From positions 124,001-188,000 of the forward strand of contig SMDA01000004.1 of NCBI GenBank assembly GCA_004346645.1: 64,000 bases of DNA, written 5' to 3'. Position numbers and translations under genes: made by a program. Below, in pieces: positions 1 to 9,757 of this stretch. Within the stretch, counting starts at the first letter, position 1, and each line of letters opens with the position of its first letter. This stretch comes from Gulbenkiania mobilis (GTDB lineage: Bacteria; Pseudomonadota; Gammaproteobacteria; Burkholderiales; Chromobacteriaceae). The notes beneath the pieces were generated by a model. The model saw nothing but the letters and a program-made list of their open reading frames with translations, did not search any database and was not told the DNA's origin.

Positions 1-1
1 G

Positions 2-532
2 CGGATGCCCAACCCGCGTGGCCCGGCCTGGTGGAGCCGTACCGCCAGCGGGCTCTACCCGTTTCTGAACGAAGACGAAGCCGCGCTGCTGCGTGATGAG
101 GTGGCCTATCAGGAGGCACACCGTTTCGATGCCCTGCCCTCGGGTGTGATCCACGCCGACCTGTTCCGCGACAACGTGCTAATGCAGGGCGAGACGATTG
201 CCGGCTTCATCGACTTCTACTATGCCTGCAACGATCTTTTGGCCTACGACGTGGCGATTGCGCTCAACGACTGGGCACGGCGGGATGATGGCAGCATTGA
301 CGCCGAGCTGGCCCGCGCCCTTATTGCAGGCTACCAGTCGGTACGCCCGTTCATCGAGGCCGAGCGCGATACCTGGCCGGTGATGCTGCGTGCGGCAGCC
401 CTGCGCTTCTGGGTGTCCCGCCTGCTGGACTTCCACCAGCCGCAGGCAGGTGAGCTCACCTACACCAAGGACCCGGGCGTGTTCCGGCACCTGCTGGAGG
501 CCCATCGGACGCGCAGCGATTTCTGGCTTTAA
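2..532 (+). CDS. thrB: Homoserine kinase, C-terminal part (5' end outside window)
   Basis: This is the C-terminal part of an aminoglycoside-phosphotransferase-fold homoserine kinase, which phosphorylates L-homoserine for threonine synthesis in the cytoplasm. The catalytic motif HADLFRDNVL is followed by GFIDFYYACNDLLAYDVA, matching the Brenner-type HxDxxxxN and metal-binding IDF segments of the ThrB (APH-type) family. The reading frame is open at the left edge, so the methionine at base 5 is probably internal. The family is about 310-320 residues long, so roughly 140 residues lie outside the window. The family call is secure. Confidence 0.9.
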   Translation, partial: RMPNPRGPAWWSRTASGLYPFLNEDEAALLRDEVAYQEAHRFDALPSGVIHADLFRDNVLMQGETIAGFIDFYYACNDLLAYDVAIALNDWARRDDGSIDAELARALIAGYQSVRPFIEAERDTWPVMLRAAALRFWVSRLLDFHQPQAGELTYTKDPGVFRHLLEAHRTRSDFWL

Positions 533-537
533 CAGGC

Positions 538-575
538 TTGGCCGAACCCGGTCGGACAGGCGTCTGGCCGGGTTC
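538..575. terminator. Terminator-like hairpin between convergent genes
   Basis: GAACCCGG (544-551) pairs with CCGGGTTC (568-575) in the gap between thrB and the convergent LysR gene, overlapping the LysR stop codon. The left arm overlaps a TTGGCCGAA copy at 538-546. There is no clear T-run, so efficiency is uncertain. Confidence 0.4.
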
Positions 576-1455
576 ATTCCTCTTCGGGCTCAAGGCTAAG
601 GAAGGCTTCCAGCCCCCGCCCGGCCCGTCGCGCCTGGTGGCGTACGAGGTATAACGTGCGCGACAGCGGGGGCAGCGGCGTTTCGAGTTCGACCAGCCGC
701 CCGCTCTTCAGCCATTCCTCCACCACATGCCGAGACAGGCAGCTAATGCCCAGCCCGGCCGCCACGGTACGCTTGATGGCTTCGGAGTTGCCCAACTCCA
801 TCACCCTTCCCAGACAGGTCAGGTGCGGCAACAGCAGGCGCTCCACTTCCTCCCGCGTGCCCGACCCACTCTCACGCAATACCCACTCGGCCGCTGCCAG
901 TGTCTCCAGACTCAACGGGTGTCCGGCAAGCGGATGCTCAGCAGCCGCGAACACACACATGCGGTCCTCCCGCCACGGAACGACCTGGAGCGCAGGATGA
1001 TGGGCGGGGCCTTCGATGAAGCCTGCATCGACCCGAAACGCGGTGACGGCCTCCACCACATCAGCGGTGTTGGCCACCAGAAGCTCCACACGCGCCTGGG
1101 GATAGCGCAGGCGGAAGCGGGCCAGCCGCTCGGGCAGAAGGTAGTTGCCGATGGTGGTGCTCGCCGCCAAGCGCAGATGTAGCGCTCCCTCGCGGGTGAA
1201 CAAGTCCTGCATCGCGCCGGCCTCGTCCAAGAGTGCCTGGGCGCGCGGCCACAGCAGCCGCCCCTGTTCATTGAGCACCAGCCGCCGGCCCACCCGATCG
1301 AACAGGGGCACCGACATCCCCCCCTCCAGATTGGCCAAGGCTTGGCTGGCAGCCGACTGCGTCAGTCCAATGTAGTCAGCCGCTGCGGTAACAGTGCCGA
1401 CCTCTGCCACGGCAACAAACACTTCCAGTTCACGCAGACTGATGCGCAGGCGCAT
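574..1455 (-). CDS. yeiE: LysR-family regulator, YeiE-like
   Basis: A 293-residue LysR-type regulator: an N-terminal winged helix (residues about 5-65, with AAADYIGLTQSAASQALANL) and a two-lobed effector-binding domain containing ESGSGTREEVE. It is divergent from a YeiH-family membrane protein, the same arrangement as yeiE-yeiH in enterobacteria, where YeiE is reported to sense sulfite. Length equals that of E. coli YeiE. Naming rests on this context plus the family; the ligand is inferred. The start is the ATG at 1455, 126 bp from the divergent gene. Confidence 0.75.
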   Translation of the reverse strand: MRLRISLRELEVFVAVAEVGTVTAAADYIGLTQSAASQALANLEGGMSVPLFDRVGRRLVLNEQGRLLWPRAQALLDEAGAMQDLFTREGALHLRLAASTTIGNYLLPERLARFRLRYPQARVELLVANTADVVEAVTAFRVDAGFIEGPAHHPALQVVPWREDRMCVFAAAEHPLAGHPLSLETLAAAEWVLRESGSGTREEVERLLLPHLTCLGRVMELGNSEAIKRTVAAGLGISCLSRHVVEEWLKSGRLVELETPLPPLSRTLYLVRHQARRAGRGLEAFLSLEPEEE

Positions 1456-1479
1456 GCGCCTCTCCCAAATAATCGGTAT

Positions 1480-1494
1480 TTCTTATTATAAGAA
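1480..1494. promoter_or_regulatory. Candidate LysR operator
   Basis: A near-perfect AT-rich palindrome, TTCTTATTATAAGAA, sits in the 126-bp divergent spacer between the LysR regulator and the YeiH-like gene, in otherwise GC-rich DNA. It is the natural candidate for the regulator's own binding site. Position and symmetry are seen; function is inferred. Confidence 0.5.
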
Positions 1495-1581
1495 GAAATT
1501 TTATCTGTTTTTCTGATTTAAACGGCCCGCGTATCGTCTTGGCTGTCTGCTTCCGGGAGGAAGCCCATCAGGGACAGAACG

Positions 1582-2607
1582 ATGAATGCTTTGCGCTTGG
1601 TTTTACCGGGGGTGTCGCTCAGTGTGGCGATCGCCCTCTTGGCAGACTGGTCGGCCCGGCTGCCCGGCCCGCAGTCGCTAGGGCTCTCCGCCCTGACTCT
1701 GGCCATTCTCGGCGGCATGCTGCTCGGCCATACCGTTTACCCGAGGCTGGCGGGCATGTGCACCGCAGGGGTAGCGCTGGCCAAGACACGGCTGCTGCGG
1801 CTGGGGATCGTGCTCTATGGCTTCCGGCTGACCTTCCAGGCCGTAACCACCGTGGGATGGGCGGGCGTACTGATCGACGCGCTGGTGCTGTCCAGTACCT
1901 TTCTTCTCGCCTGGCAGGTGGGGCGGCGCCTGCTGGGGGTGGACGAGGAAAGCGTGATCCTGATTGGGGCCGGCAGCGCCATCTGTGGGGCTGCTGCGGT
2001 GCTCGCCACCGAACCGGTGGTGCGCGCCGCCCCGGAGCGGGTGACGGTGGCGGTGTCCACCGTCGTGGTGTTCGGCACGCTGGCAATGTTCCTCTATCCG
2101 GTGTTGCACGCACTGGGCAGTACCTGGGGTATCTCCGACTTCGCTTTCGGCATGTTCACCGGCTCCACCGTGCACGAGGTGGCCCAGGCGGTGGCCGCCG
2201 GGCGCGCCATCAGCGAAACCGCTGCCACCAGCGCGGTGATCACAAAACTGCTGCGAGTGATGATGCTGGCCCCGTTCCTGATGCTGCTGTCGGCCTGGCT
2301 GGCCGGACGCTCCAGCCGGGCACAGCGTCCGAGCGCGCGCATTGCCCTGCCCTGGTTTGCCCTAGGCTTTCTGGTCGTGACCGGCTTCAATTCGCTGGCG
2401 CTGCTGCCGGCACCGGTCACCGCTACCCTGGTGACGCTGGACAACCTGTTGCTGGCCACAGCGATGGCCGCACTCGGGCTCACCACCCACCTGTCGGCCT
2501 TCCGGCTGGCGGGGCCTCGGCCCCTTCTGCTGGCCGCCGTGCTGTTCCTGTGGTTGGTGGCAGGTGGCAGTCTGATCAATGCCACCGTGCTGCGGCTGAT
2601 GCCTTGA
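1582..2607 (+). CDS. yeiH: YeiH-family putative sulfate exporter
   Basis: A 341-residue integral inner-membrane protein of the YeiH/UPF0324 (Cons_hypoth698) family, annotated in other bacteria as a putative sulfate exporter. It has about ten hydrophobic segments. Family-typical blocks include [16 protein letters not shown] around residue 130 and [19 protein letters not shown] around residue 190. AGGGACAG precedes the ATG. It is transcribed away from the YeiE-like regulator, which probably controls it in response to a sulfur oxyanion. Transport itself is family knowledge, not shown here. Confidence 0.85.
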   Translation: MNALRLVLPGVSLSVAIALLADWSARLPGPQSLGLSALTLAILGGMLLGHTVYPRLAGMCTAGVALAKTRLLRLGIVLYGFRLTFQAVTTVGWAGVLIDALVLSSTFLLAWQVGRRLLGVDEESVILIGAGSAICGAAAVLATEPVVRAAPERVTVAVSTVVVFGTLAMFLYPVLHALGSTWGISDFAFGMFTGSTVHEVAQAVAAGRAISETAATSAVITKLLRVMMLAPFLMLLSAWLAGRSSRAQRPSARIALPWFALGFLVVTGFNSLALLPAPVTATLVTLDNLLLATAMAALGLTTHLSAFRLAGPRPLLLAAVLFLWLVAGGSLINATVLRLMP

Positions 2608-2620
2608 ACTGCAAGCAAAA

Positions 2621-2643
2621 GCCGCCCGGGGTGTCCGGGCGGC
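2621..2643 (+). terminator. Hairpin terminator after yeiH
   Basis: GCCGCCCGG (2621-2629) and CCGGGCGGC (2635-2643) form a 9-bp GC-rich stem 13 bases after the yeiH stop codon. It is preceded by AAAA but lacks a good T-run downstream. A TTCGGCCAA copy follows at 2651. Confidence 0.55.
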
Positions 2644-2679
2644 CAAGGGCTTCGGCCAACCTTGCGGATCAGGCCGCCG

Positions 2680-2868
2680 CTAGCAGGCGCACTTACCTCC
2701 GCCCCTGCCGTAGCGGGCTTTCTGGCAGTAACGGAAGAACTCCTCGCGGCTCATGACCGGCGCCTCGGGGTTGAAGCGGCGGGCACGGGCCAGATAGGCG
2801 TCATAATCCTTGACGCCCACCATCAGTCGCAGCATGGCGGTCAACCGGTGAAGCAGGCGGTCAGGCAC
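2680..2868 (-). CDS. ybdD: YbdD/YjiX family small protein
   Basis: A 62-residue protein of the YbdD/YjiX (DUF466) family, almost always encoded immediately after CstA/BtsT transporters. Recognisable blocks are MVGVKDYDAYLAR, MSREEFFRYCQKARYG and a Cys-rich GGGKCAC tail. A longer reading frame exists, but AGGAGG lies six bases before the GTG at 2868, so that GTG is chosen; it gives an 8-base overlap with the cstA stop and implies translational coupling. Molecular function is unknown; a role linked to the neighbouring peptide/pyruvate transporter is inferred from conserved context. Confidence 0.85.
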   Translation of the reverse strand: MPDRLLHRLTAMLRLMVGVKDYDAYLARARRFNPEAPVMSREEFFRYCQKARYGRGGGKCAC

Positions 2869-4927
2869 GGCCACCCTCCTCGCGGTAAAGGGCGGGCACT
2901 TCCTTGACCGTTGCCCACTTGACTGCCAGCGCCTGCCGGGCCACGCGCAGGCCAAAGCCCACCATCGCCAGCAGCACGAACATGAAGAGCCCGATCAGCA
3001 CCGCATCCACATAGTCGTTGAAGACAATCTGCTGCATCTGCTCCAGCGTCTTGGCCGGAGCCAGCACCTCTCCGTTGGCCGCGGCGCCGGAGAACTTGGA
3101 CGCATGGGCCAGGAAGCTGATCTTGGGGCTGGCGTCGAACAGCTTCTGCCAGCCGGCCGTCAGCGTCACCACCAGCAGCCCTAGGGCAGGCAGTAGCGTC
3201 ACCCAGACGAAGCGCTCCTTCTTCATCTTCACCAGCACCACCGAGGCCAGGATCAGCGCGATGCCTGCCAGCATCTGGTTGGCAATGCCGAAGAGCGGCC
3301 ACAAGGTGTTGATGCCACCGAGCGGGTCCACCACCCCTTGGTACAGGAAGTAGCCCCAGCTGGCCACGGCCAAGGCAGTGGCCAGCAGGTTGGCCACCAG
3401 CGACTCGGTGTTGGCCAGCGGCTTGATGAAGGTACCCAGCAGGTCCTGGAACATGAAGCGCAGCGAACGGGTGCCGGCGTCGACGGCCGTCAGGATGAAC
3501 AGTGCTTCGAACAGGATGGCAAAGTGATACCAAAACGCCATCATCGTCTTGCCGCCGATCACTTGGTGCAGGATGTGCGCCATGCCCACCGCCAGTGTCG
3601 GGGCGCCCCCGGCACGGGACAGGATGGACGTCTCGCCCACGTCACGCGCCACCTGCTCCAGCGTCTCTGGGGTGATGACAAAGCCCCAGGTGGAAATGAC
3701 CTGGCTGGCCTCCTGCACGGTGTGGCCCACCACAGCGGCCGGACTGTTCATGGCAAAGTACACCCCCGGGTCGATCACGCTGGCGGCAATCAGCGCCATG
3801 ATCGCCACGAACGACTCCATCAGCATGGCGCCATAGCCGATGGGACGGATGTGCACCTCGTTCTCCACCATCTTGGGCGTGGTGCCCGACGACACCAGCG
3901 CATGAAAGCCGGACACGGCGCCGCAGGCAATGGTGATGAAGAGGAAGGGGAACAGCCCGCCGGCGAACACCGGACCGGAGCCGTCGATGAAGCGGGTGAC
4001 GGCCGGCATCTGCAGGCTGGGCATTACGATCACGATGCCCAGCGCCAGCCCGACGATGGTACCAATCTTGAGGAAGGTGGAGAGGTAGTCACGCGGGGCC
4101 AGCAGCAGCCATACCGGCAGCACCGACGCCACAAAGCCGTACAGGATCAGCGCCCAGGCGAGCGCGGTGCCATCGAAGGTGAAATACGGGGCCAGCGTCG
4201 GGTTCTCCGCCACCTTACCGCCATAGACGATGGCCAGCATCAGCAGGATGAAGCCGATGACCGACACCTCGCCGATGCGGCCCGGTCGGATGAAGCGGGT
4301 GTACAACCCCATCAGCAGCGCGATCGGAATCGTCATGGCGATGGTGAAGGTCCCCCAAGGGCTGCCGACCAGGGCCTTGACCACCACCAGCGCCAGCACA
4401 GCGAGGATGATCACCATAATCATCAGCACGCCGATGGAGGCCACCAGCCCGGCCACCGCGCCCATCTCGGCGCGGACCATGTCACCCAGCGACTTGCCGT
4501 CACGGCGGGTGGAGAGAAAGAGCACCATCATGTCCTGTACCGCGCCGGCGAACACCACGCCGGCGAGGATCCACAGCGTGCCGGGCAGGTAACCCATCTG
4601 CGCGGCCAGCACCGGGCCCACCAGCGGGCCAGCCCCGGCAATCGCGGCAAAGTGGTGCCCGAAGAGCACGGTCTTGTTGGTGGGCACGTAGTCCAGCCCG
4701 TCATTGTGGCGCTCGGCCGGTGTCATGCGGCCAAACTCGAGCCCGGCCACGCTCTGGGCTATAAACCGGCTGTAGAACCGGTAGGCGATGAGATAGACCG
4801 AAACGGCAGCGACGACAAGCCAGACGGCGTTGACGGTTTCGCCGCGCCCGAGCGCCACGACCCCGAAGGCCACGGCACCGGCGACGGCCACCACAAGCCA
4901 GATCAGCCAGTTTTTGAGGTTTGACAT
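2861..4927 (-). CDS. cstA: CstA/BtsT-family carbon-starvation transporter
   Basis: A 688-residue polytopic inner-membrane protein of the CstA family, implicated in peptide or pyruvate uptake on starvation (E. coli CstA and BtsT). It has many hydrophobic helices; typical blocks are FGHHFAAIAGAGPLVGPVLA near residue 90 and SGTTPKMVENEVHIRPIGYG near residue 350. The start chosen is the ATG at 4927 (MSNLKNWLIW), preceded by AGGAAG at a spacing of six; a longer in-frame extension to 5053 has no ribosome site. The gene is followed by ybdD with overlap. CstA and BtsT cannot be told apart by eye. Confidence 0.9.
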   Translation of the reverse strand: MSNLKNWLIWLVVAVAGAVAFGVVALGRGETVNAVWLVVAAVSVYLIAYRFYSRFIAQSVAGLEFGRMTPAERHNDGLDYVPTNKTVLFGHHFAAIAGAGPLVGPVLAAQMGYLPGTLWILAGVVFAGAVQDMMVLFLSTRRDGKSLGDMVRAEMGAVAGLVASIGVLMIMVIILAVLALVVVKALVGSPWGTFTIAMTIPIALLMGLYTRFIRPGRIGEVSVIGFILLMLAIVYGGKVAENPTLAPYFTFDGTALAWALILYGFVASVLPVWLLLAPRDYLSTFLKIGTIVGLALGIVIVMPSLQMPAVTRFIDGSGPVFAGGLFPFLFITIACGAVSGFHALVSSGTTPKMVENEVHIRPIGYGAMLMESFVAIMALIAASVIDPGVYFAMNSPAAVVGHTVQEASQVISTWGFVITPETLEQVARDVGETSILSRAGGAPTLAVGMAHILHQVIGGKTMMAFWYHFAILFEALFILTAVDAGTRSLRFMFQDLLGTFIKPLANTESLVANLLATALAVASWGYFLYQGVVDPLGGINTLWPLFGIANQMLAGIALILASVVLVKMKKERFVWVTLLPALGLLVVTLTAGWQKLFDASPKISFLAHASKFSGAAANGEVLAPAKTLEQMQQIVFNDYVDAVLIGLFMFVLLAMVGFGLRVARQALAVKWATVKEVPALYREEGGRA

Positions 4928-5086
4928 GCTTGCTTCCTGAAAGAGCGTCAGAGGGAGGATTGAGTCCGCAGTGCGGTGATGGTGTTGTGCGTGACAATTC
5001 TTGCCGTGACAGTCGGGTGTGGCAATACGGGACAGCCCCTTCCCTGCCGACACCTGACCTGGCTCAAGCCCTCACTGCAGCAAGTT

Positions 5087-5710
5087 TCACACCGCCGGCA
5101 CCTGCATGCCGGCCACCACCGCAGGCCGCTCGCCCACCCGGCGATACCATGCCTCCACGGCCGGGAAGGCGGAAAGCGTCACCGCATGCCATTCATGGCG
5201 GGCCACCCAAGGATAGAGCGCAATGTCGGCAATGGTGTAGGCCTCGCCCGACACGTACGGTCCTTCGGCCAACTGGCGGTCGAGCACGCCATAGAGCCGT
5301 AGCGTCTCGTCGTGATAACGCTTTCGGGCGTAGGGCACCGGCTCGGGGGCATAGCGCAGGAAGTGGTGAGCCTGGCCCAGCATCGGCCCGAACCCGCCCA
5401 TCTGAAACATCAGCCACTGCAGCGTCCGGTAGCGGGCGACCCCTTCGGCAGGCAGGAAGCGGCCATGTTTCTCGGCTAGGTACTGAAGGATGGCGCCGGA
5501 TTCGAACAGCGCCAGCGGGGTACCGCCTGGTCCTTCGTCGTCGACGATGGCGGGGATCTTGTTGTTAGGGCTGACGGCGAGGAAGGCGGGTTCGAACTGC
5601 TCGTTGCGCGTGATGTCGACAGTCTTCACCTGGTAGGGCACCCCGAGTTCCTCGAGCAGGATAGACACCTTTCGACCGTTGGGGGTACCCCAGGTATACA
5701 GTGTGATCAT
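5087..5710 (-). CDS. Glutathione S-transferase family protein (YfcG/Nu-like)
   Basis: A 207-residue soluble protein with an N-terminal thioredoxin-fold GST domain (MITLYTWGTPNGRKVSILLE; PNNKIPAI cis-proline region; ALFESGAILQYLAEKHG glutathione site) and a helical C-terminal domain (IADIALYPWVARHEW). The TPNGRK active-site context and overall layout match the Nu-class disulfide-bond oxidoreductases YfcG/YghU. It probably acts in glutathione-dependent peroxide or disulfide metabolism. It is a single gene, with cstA downstream on the same strand after 160 bp. Its substrate is unknown. Confidence 0.85.
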   Translation of the reverse strand: MITLYTWGTPNGRKVSILLEELGVPYQVKTVDITRNEQFEPAFLAVSPNNKIPAIVDDEGPGGTPLALFESGAILQYLAEKHGRFLPAEGVARYRTLQWLMFQMGGFGPMLGQAHHFLRYAPEPVPYARKRYHDETLRLYGVLDRQLAEGPYVSGEAYTIADIALYPWVARHEWHAVTLSAFPAVEAWYRRVGERPAVVAGMQVPAV

Positions 5711-5777
5711 GGTGCGGCTCCGGTAAGGTCAGAGACGGCCGCCAGCCAGACGGGGCGGCCCGGTCGGCCTATCCTAG

Positions 5778-6752
<975 letters not shown>

Positions 6753-6804
6753 CAGCGCGCCGGCCGGGCGAAAGCCTTCGGCCAACCGTGCCTGCGCCCG
6801 AGCG

Positions 6805-7143
6805 TCAACCGCGCAAACGGTGCAACAGCCACAGGGCCCGGGCGTAGCGCGCCGCGGCCGAAGGTGCGGTGTCCGGTCGCGCCAGCACTTGGGGCAGCCA
6901 CGCTCTTTGGTCGGACTCGGCCACGCCACCGGGCCCGCCCGCGAGGAGACGTCGCATGTCGTCCAATGGGCGGGCCGCCCCTATCGTTCGCAACAGGCGC
7001 CAAGCCATCCGTTCGTCTGGCATCAGCCCCGCCGGGGCATCGTCCTCCGGCAGGGGCTGTCCGGCGCACGCCAGGCTCTTCCAGTCGCCCCGCTCCACCG
7101 CCTCGTCGATCCGGCGCTCGCCGATCAATGCCAGTGCATCCAT
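6805..7143 (-). CDS. DUF1992 (DnaJ-C28-like) protein
   Basis: A 112-residue protein with the DUF1992 pattern: a start of DALALIGERRIDEAVERGDW, then AGQPLPEDD and a helical RMAWRLLRTIGAARP segment. The domain occurs alone in bacteria and in vertebrate DNAJC28; its function is unknown. It is convergent with hemF and on the same strand as the next two genes. The start is preceded by no strong ribosome site but matches where the domain begins. Confidence 0.75.
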   Translation of the reverse strand: MDALALIGERRIDEAVERGDWKSLACAGQPLPEDDAPAGLMPDERMAWRLLRTIGAARPLDDMRRLLAGGPGGVAESDQRAWLPQVLARPDTAPSAAARYARALWLLHRLRG

Positions 7144-7249
7144 GTGAAATGTCCCGTTTCAGCCTGCATGTGCTCCAGTTGGGGCTGGCCACGCCAAAGC
7201 CAAGCCGTAGCCGACACTGCAGACGACCGGCATGCTATCCGCAGGCTGC

Positions 7250-7561
7250 TCAGGCCTCGGGCATGGCGCTCGCTGCAGCTTTGCCCTGTCCAGCCGCCTT
7301 CAGCCTCTTGATAAAGTCCCCCAGCGCGTCTTCGGCCAAGGGGGCGAAGAGCGGGTCCTTGCGGTGCGCTAGGACCACTTCGCCCAGCAGCTTCAGGCCT
7401 ACCGCCAGCGCGGCGGCCTCGTCGTTCTCGAAGCGACCCAGACCACGCAGGCGTTCCACGATCGCCAGCATGTCGTCGTGGCACGCCGACTCGAACGCCA
7501 GCGGCGCCCGCGCCACATCGTCCAGGTCGGTGACACTGATCAGGTAATGGTGTGCAGCCAT
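7250..7561 (-). CDS. DUF3861-family small protein
   Basis: A 103-residue acidic protein beginning MAAHHYLISVTDLDD, with FESACHDDMLAIVERLR and GLKLLGEVVLAHRKDPLF, fitting the DUF3861 family of small cytosolic proteins of unknown function. GGAGGAG precedes the ATG at a good distance. It lies downstream of azoR on the same strand but is separated from it by a strong terminator, so it is probably transcribed separately or by read-through. Confidence 0.7.
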   Translation of the reverse strand: MAAHHYLISVTDLDDVARAPLAFESACHDDMLAIVERLRGLGRFENDEAAALAVGLKLLGEVVLAHRKDPLFAPLAEDALGDFIKRLKAAGQGKAAASAMPEA

Positions 7562-7583
7562 CGGCTCCTCCGGAAAGAAAAAG

Positions 7584-7604
7584 GGCGCGGAACCCTTCCG
7601 CGCC
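7584..7604 (-). terminator. Rho-independent terminator of azoR
   Basis: GGCGCGGAA and TTCCGCGCC form a perfect 9-bp stem with a 3-base loop, 23 bases after the azoR stop. On the minus strand it is followed by CCTTTTTCTTT, giving a textbook intrinsic terminator. Confidence 0.85.
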
Positions 7605-7627
7605 TTGGGGATGATGCAGTGTCCGCC

Positions 7628-8236
7628 TCAAACCGCCAAGGTGGCGATGACGTCCTGGGCGGTGCGGATGGCCGCTTCACGCTGAGCCTGTCCCATGTTA
7701 ACGGCTTCGGCCCGCACCACCTCGATGTCGGTGATGCCCAGAAAGCCCAGCACGGTCTTGAGGTAGTCTTCCTGAAAGTCCATCAGCTGACCCTGACCGG
7801 TGCTGTAGACGCCGCCGCGGCCGGAAACGATGTAGACCTTCTTGCCCCCAGCCAGACCCACCGCGCCGGCTTCGGTGTACTTGAAGGTGCGGCCGGCAGC
7901 GGCCACGCGGTCGATCCAGGCCTTCAGCTGTGAGGGAATGGAGAAGTTGTACATCGGCGCGCCGATCACCACTACGTCGGCCGAAAGGAACTCGTTGAGC
8001 AGGGTTTCGGTGCACGCTTTCTCACGGCGTTGGACATCATTCCACTCGGCTTCCGGCGTGAAGTTGGCTCCCAGGATCTCCCCAGACAGGTGGGTGATCG
8101 GCTCGGCGGCCAGATCGCGGTAGCTGATCTCGCTCTGCGGATGGGCACGGCGCAGGGCGTCGACCAGGGCGCCGGTGAGGAGACGGGTGACCGACTGGCC
8201 GCCCAGTACGCTGGAGTCGAGGTGAAGGATATGCAT
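7628..8236 (-). CDS. azoR: FMN-dependent NADH azoreductase
   Basis: A 202-residue flavodoxin-fold enzyme of the AzoR family, reducing azo dyes and quinones with NADH in the cytoplasm. Seen: the phosphate-binding start HLDSSVLGGQSVTR, the flavin-loop VVIGAPMYNFSIPSQLKAWI near residue 90, and VSGRGGVYSTG near residue 140. Length equals E. coli AzoR (201). It diverges from a LysR regulator with a 112-bp spacer; such pairs are usually regulator and target. Confidence 0.93.
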   Translation of the reverse strand: MHILHLDSSVLGGQSVTRLLTGALVDALRRAHPQSEISYRDLAAEPITHLSGEILGANFTPEAEWNDVQRREKACTETLLNEFLSADVVVIGAPMYNFSIPSQLKAWIDRVAAAGRTFKYTEAGAVGLAGGKKVYIVSGRGGVYSTGQGQLMDFQEDYLKTVLGFLGITDIEVVRAEAVNMGQAQREAAIRTAQDVIATLAV

Positions 8237-8348
8237 GGCGGTTCCTTATTGGATGATGGCGATTGACAGGATTGAGCATAAGAAACTGCACGCCCTGCGA
8301 CTAGATGGTTAGAATCGGAAACATTGTTCCATCATCAGGACAATCCTA

Positions 8349-9272
8349 ATGAGCGATCTGAACGACCTCTACTATTTCGCCAAGGTGGTAGAGTACGGCG
8401 GCTTCATGGCAGCCGGCCGGGCTCTGGGCGTGCCCAAGAGCCGGCTCTCCCGGCGGGTGGCCGAACTGGAGGAGCGGCTGGGGGTGCGGCTGCTGCATCG
8501 CACCACCCGCAAGCTGGCACTGACCGATCTGGGCACCCAGTACTATCGCCACTGCCAGGCCATGCTGGCCGAAGCCGAGGCCGCACAGGAAACCATCGAT
8601 CGGGCACGCGCGGAGCCACGCGGCGTGGTGCGTGTCAGCTGCCCGGAACTGCTGTGCAAGACACTGCTGGCACCGGTGCTGCCAGGCTTCATGCAGCGCA
8701 ACCCTCAAGTGAAGGTATGGCTGGAGATCACCAACCGCCGGGTGGACCTGCTCGAAGAAGGGGTGGACGTGGCACTGCGCGTGCGCCCGCAGATGGAGGA
8801 CAGCGCCAGCCTGGTGGCGCGGCGCCTGGGCATCAGTGGTTACGCGCTCGTGGCCAGCCCGGCACTGCTGGCCACCCACGGCATGCCGCGCCGGCCCGAA
8901 GACCTGCTGGCCATGCCGGTGGTAGCCATGAGCCGCCCGGATAACCGTACCAGCATCGTCCTGACCGACCCTACCGGTACCACCCAGACGCTGACCTTTG
9001 ATAGCCCGCGCCTGATGGGCGACGACCTGGTGCTGCTGTCTGCTGCCGCAGAGGCTGGCATCGGCATCGGTGCCCTGCCAACGCTGGTCTGCCACGAAGC
9101 CATGGCCGCCGGCCGGCTTGTGGCGCTACTGCCGGAGTACCAGCTTCCTGGCGGCATTCTGCATGCGGTGTTTCCTTCCCGACGGGGGCTGGTGCCGGCG
9201 GTGCGCGCCTTCATCGACTTTCTGGTCGAAGAACTGGTGCCCCCCAACCATCCTGCCTACGACCGGCTCTGA
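8349..9272 (+). CDS. LysR-family regulator (probable azoR regulator)
   Basis: A 307-residue LysR regulator with an N-terminal winged helix (AAGRALGVPKSRLSRRVAELEERLG) and a CrgA-type substrate-binding domain starting around residue 90 (GVVRVSCPELL). The TAGAAT at 8310-8315 is a plausible -10. Divergence from azoR suggests it controls that gene in response to an electrophile or quinone; this is inference. The C-terminus is standard and the gene is intact. Confidence 0.9.
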   Translation: MSDLNDLYYFAKVVEYGGFMAAGRALGVPKSRLSRRVAELEERLGVRLLHRTTRKLALTDLGTQYYRHCQAMLAEAEAAQETIDRARAEPRGVVRVSCPELLCKTLLAPVLPGFMQRNPQVKVWLEITNRRVDLLEEGVDVALRVRPQMEDSASLVARRLGISGYALVASPALLATHGMPRRPEDLLAMPVVAMSRPDNRTSIVLTDPTGTTQTLTFDSPRLMGDDLVLLSAAAEAGIGIGALPTLVCHEAMAAGRLVALLPEYQLPGGILHAVFPSRRGLVPAVRAFIDFLVEELVPPNHPAYDRL

Positions 9273-9345
9273 CCCGTTTCACCAAGGGCTGCGCTGGATC
9301 AAGCGTTGCCGGACTTTACCCCTGGCGGGTATGCAGGAGTGTGCT

Positions 9346-9362
9346 AGGATAGCGTCTATCCT
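9346..9362. promoter_or_regulatory. Candidate operator of the copper-associated cluster
   Basis: AGGATAG-CGT-CTATCCT is a perfect 7-bp inverted repeat ending 19 bases before the first gene's GTG. It overlaps the -10-like TAGGAT at 9345. A repressor site for a metal-responsive regulator is a reasonable guess; no such regulator is encoded next to it. Confidence 0.45.
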
Positions 9363-9381
9363 GACATGGCGGAGTGGCCCC

Positions 9382-9705
9382 GTGGCGTTCCTCAAGATGC
9401 TGGTATTGCTGTTCAGTCTGGTCCTGCTACCGCAGGCCGGTCTGGCGCTGCCTGCCGCCTCCGCCAGCACGCCCACCTCGTGCCACGATAGCCGCCCCGC
9501 TCCGGACTGCCCATCGGCCCATACCGCCGATCACAGCGCCACACAGGGGGCCTCGGCCTGCTGCCAGCTGCCGGCCGCCACACCTCCGGCGGCGATCACC
9601 CTGCCTGCGGCACCGCTCAAGCCGGTGCACGCCGGCCATGTCTGCCTTCCGGTCGCTTCGCGCGACACCCCGCCTCCGGTCCCGCCGCCCCGCGGCCTCG
9701 TCTGA
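9382..9705 (+). CDS. Small secreted His/Cys protein of the copper-associated cluster
   Basis: A 107-residue protein with a clear Sec signal peptide (FLKMLVLLFSLVLLPQAGLA, cleavage after about residue 23), then a Pro/Ala-rich region with scattered Cys and His pairs (CHDSRPAPDC, SACCQL, HAGHVC). The GTG at 9382 has GGAG seven bases upstream. It precedes DUF411 and DUF305 genes, both tied to copper handling, so a periplasmic metal-related role resembling CopL-type leader proteins is possible. No named family is recognised with confidence. Confidence 0.6.
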   Translation: MAFLKMLVLLFSLVLLPQAGLALPAASASTPTSCHDSRPAPDCPSAHTADHSATQGASACCQLPAATPPAAITLPAAPLKPVHAGHVCLPVASRDTPPPVPPPRGLV

Positions 9706-9757
9706 ACGACGACACCGGCTGACGCCGGCTGCCTATTCCTATCGACCGGAGAACATC

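Noticed and set aside
3338..4924. A 528-residue open frame opposite cstA
   Set aside because: It is His/Gln/Arg-rich with no domain and is an artefact of codon bias antisense to a certain membrane transporter.
2861..5053. Longer CstA start at 5053
   Set aside because: The added residues are hydrophilic and lack a ribosome site, while AGGAAG sits correctly before the ATG at 4927.
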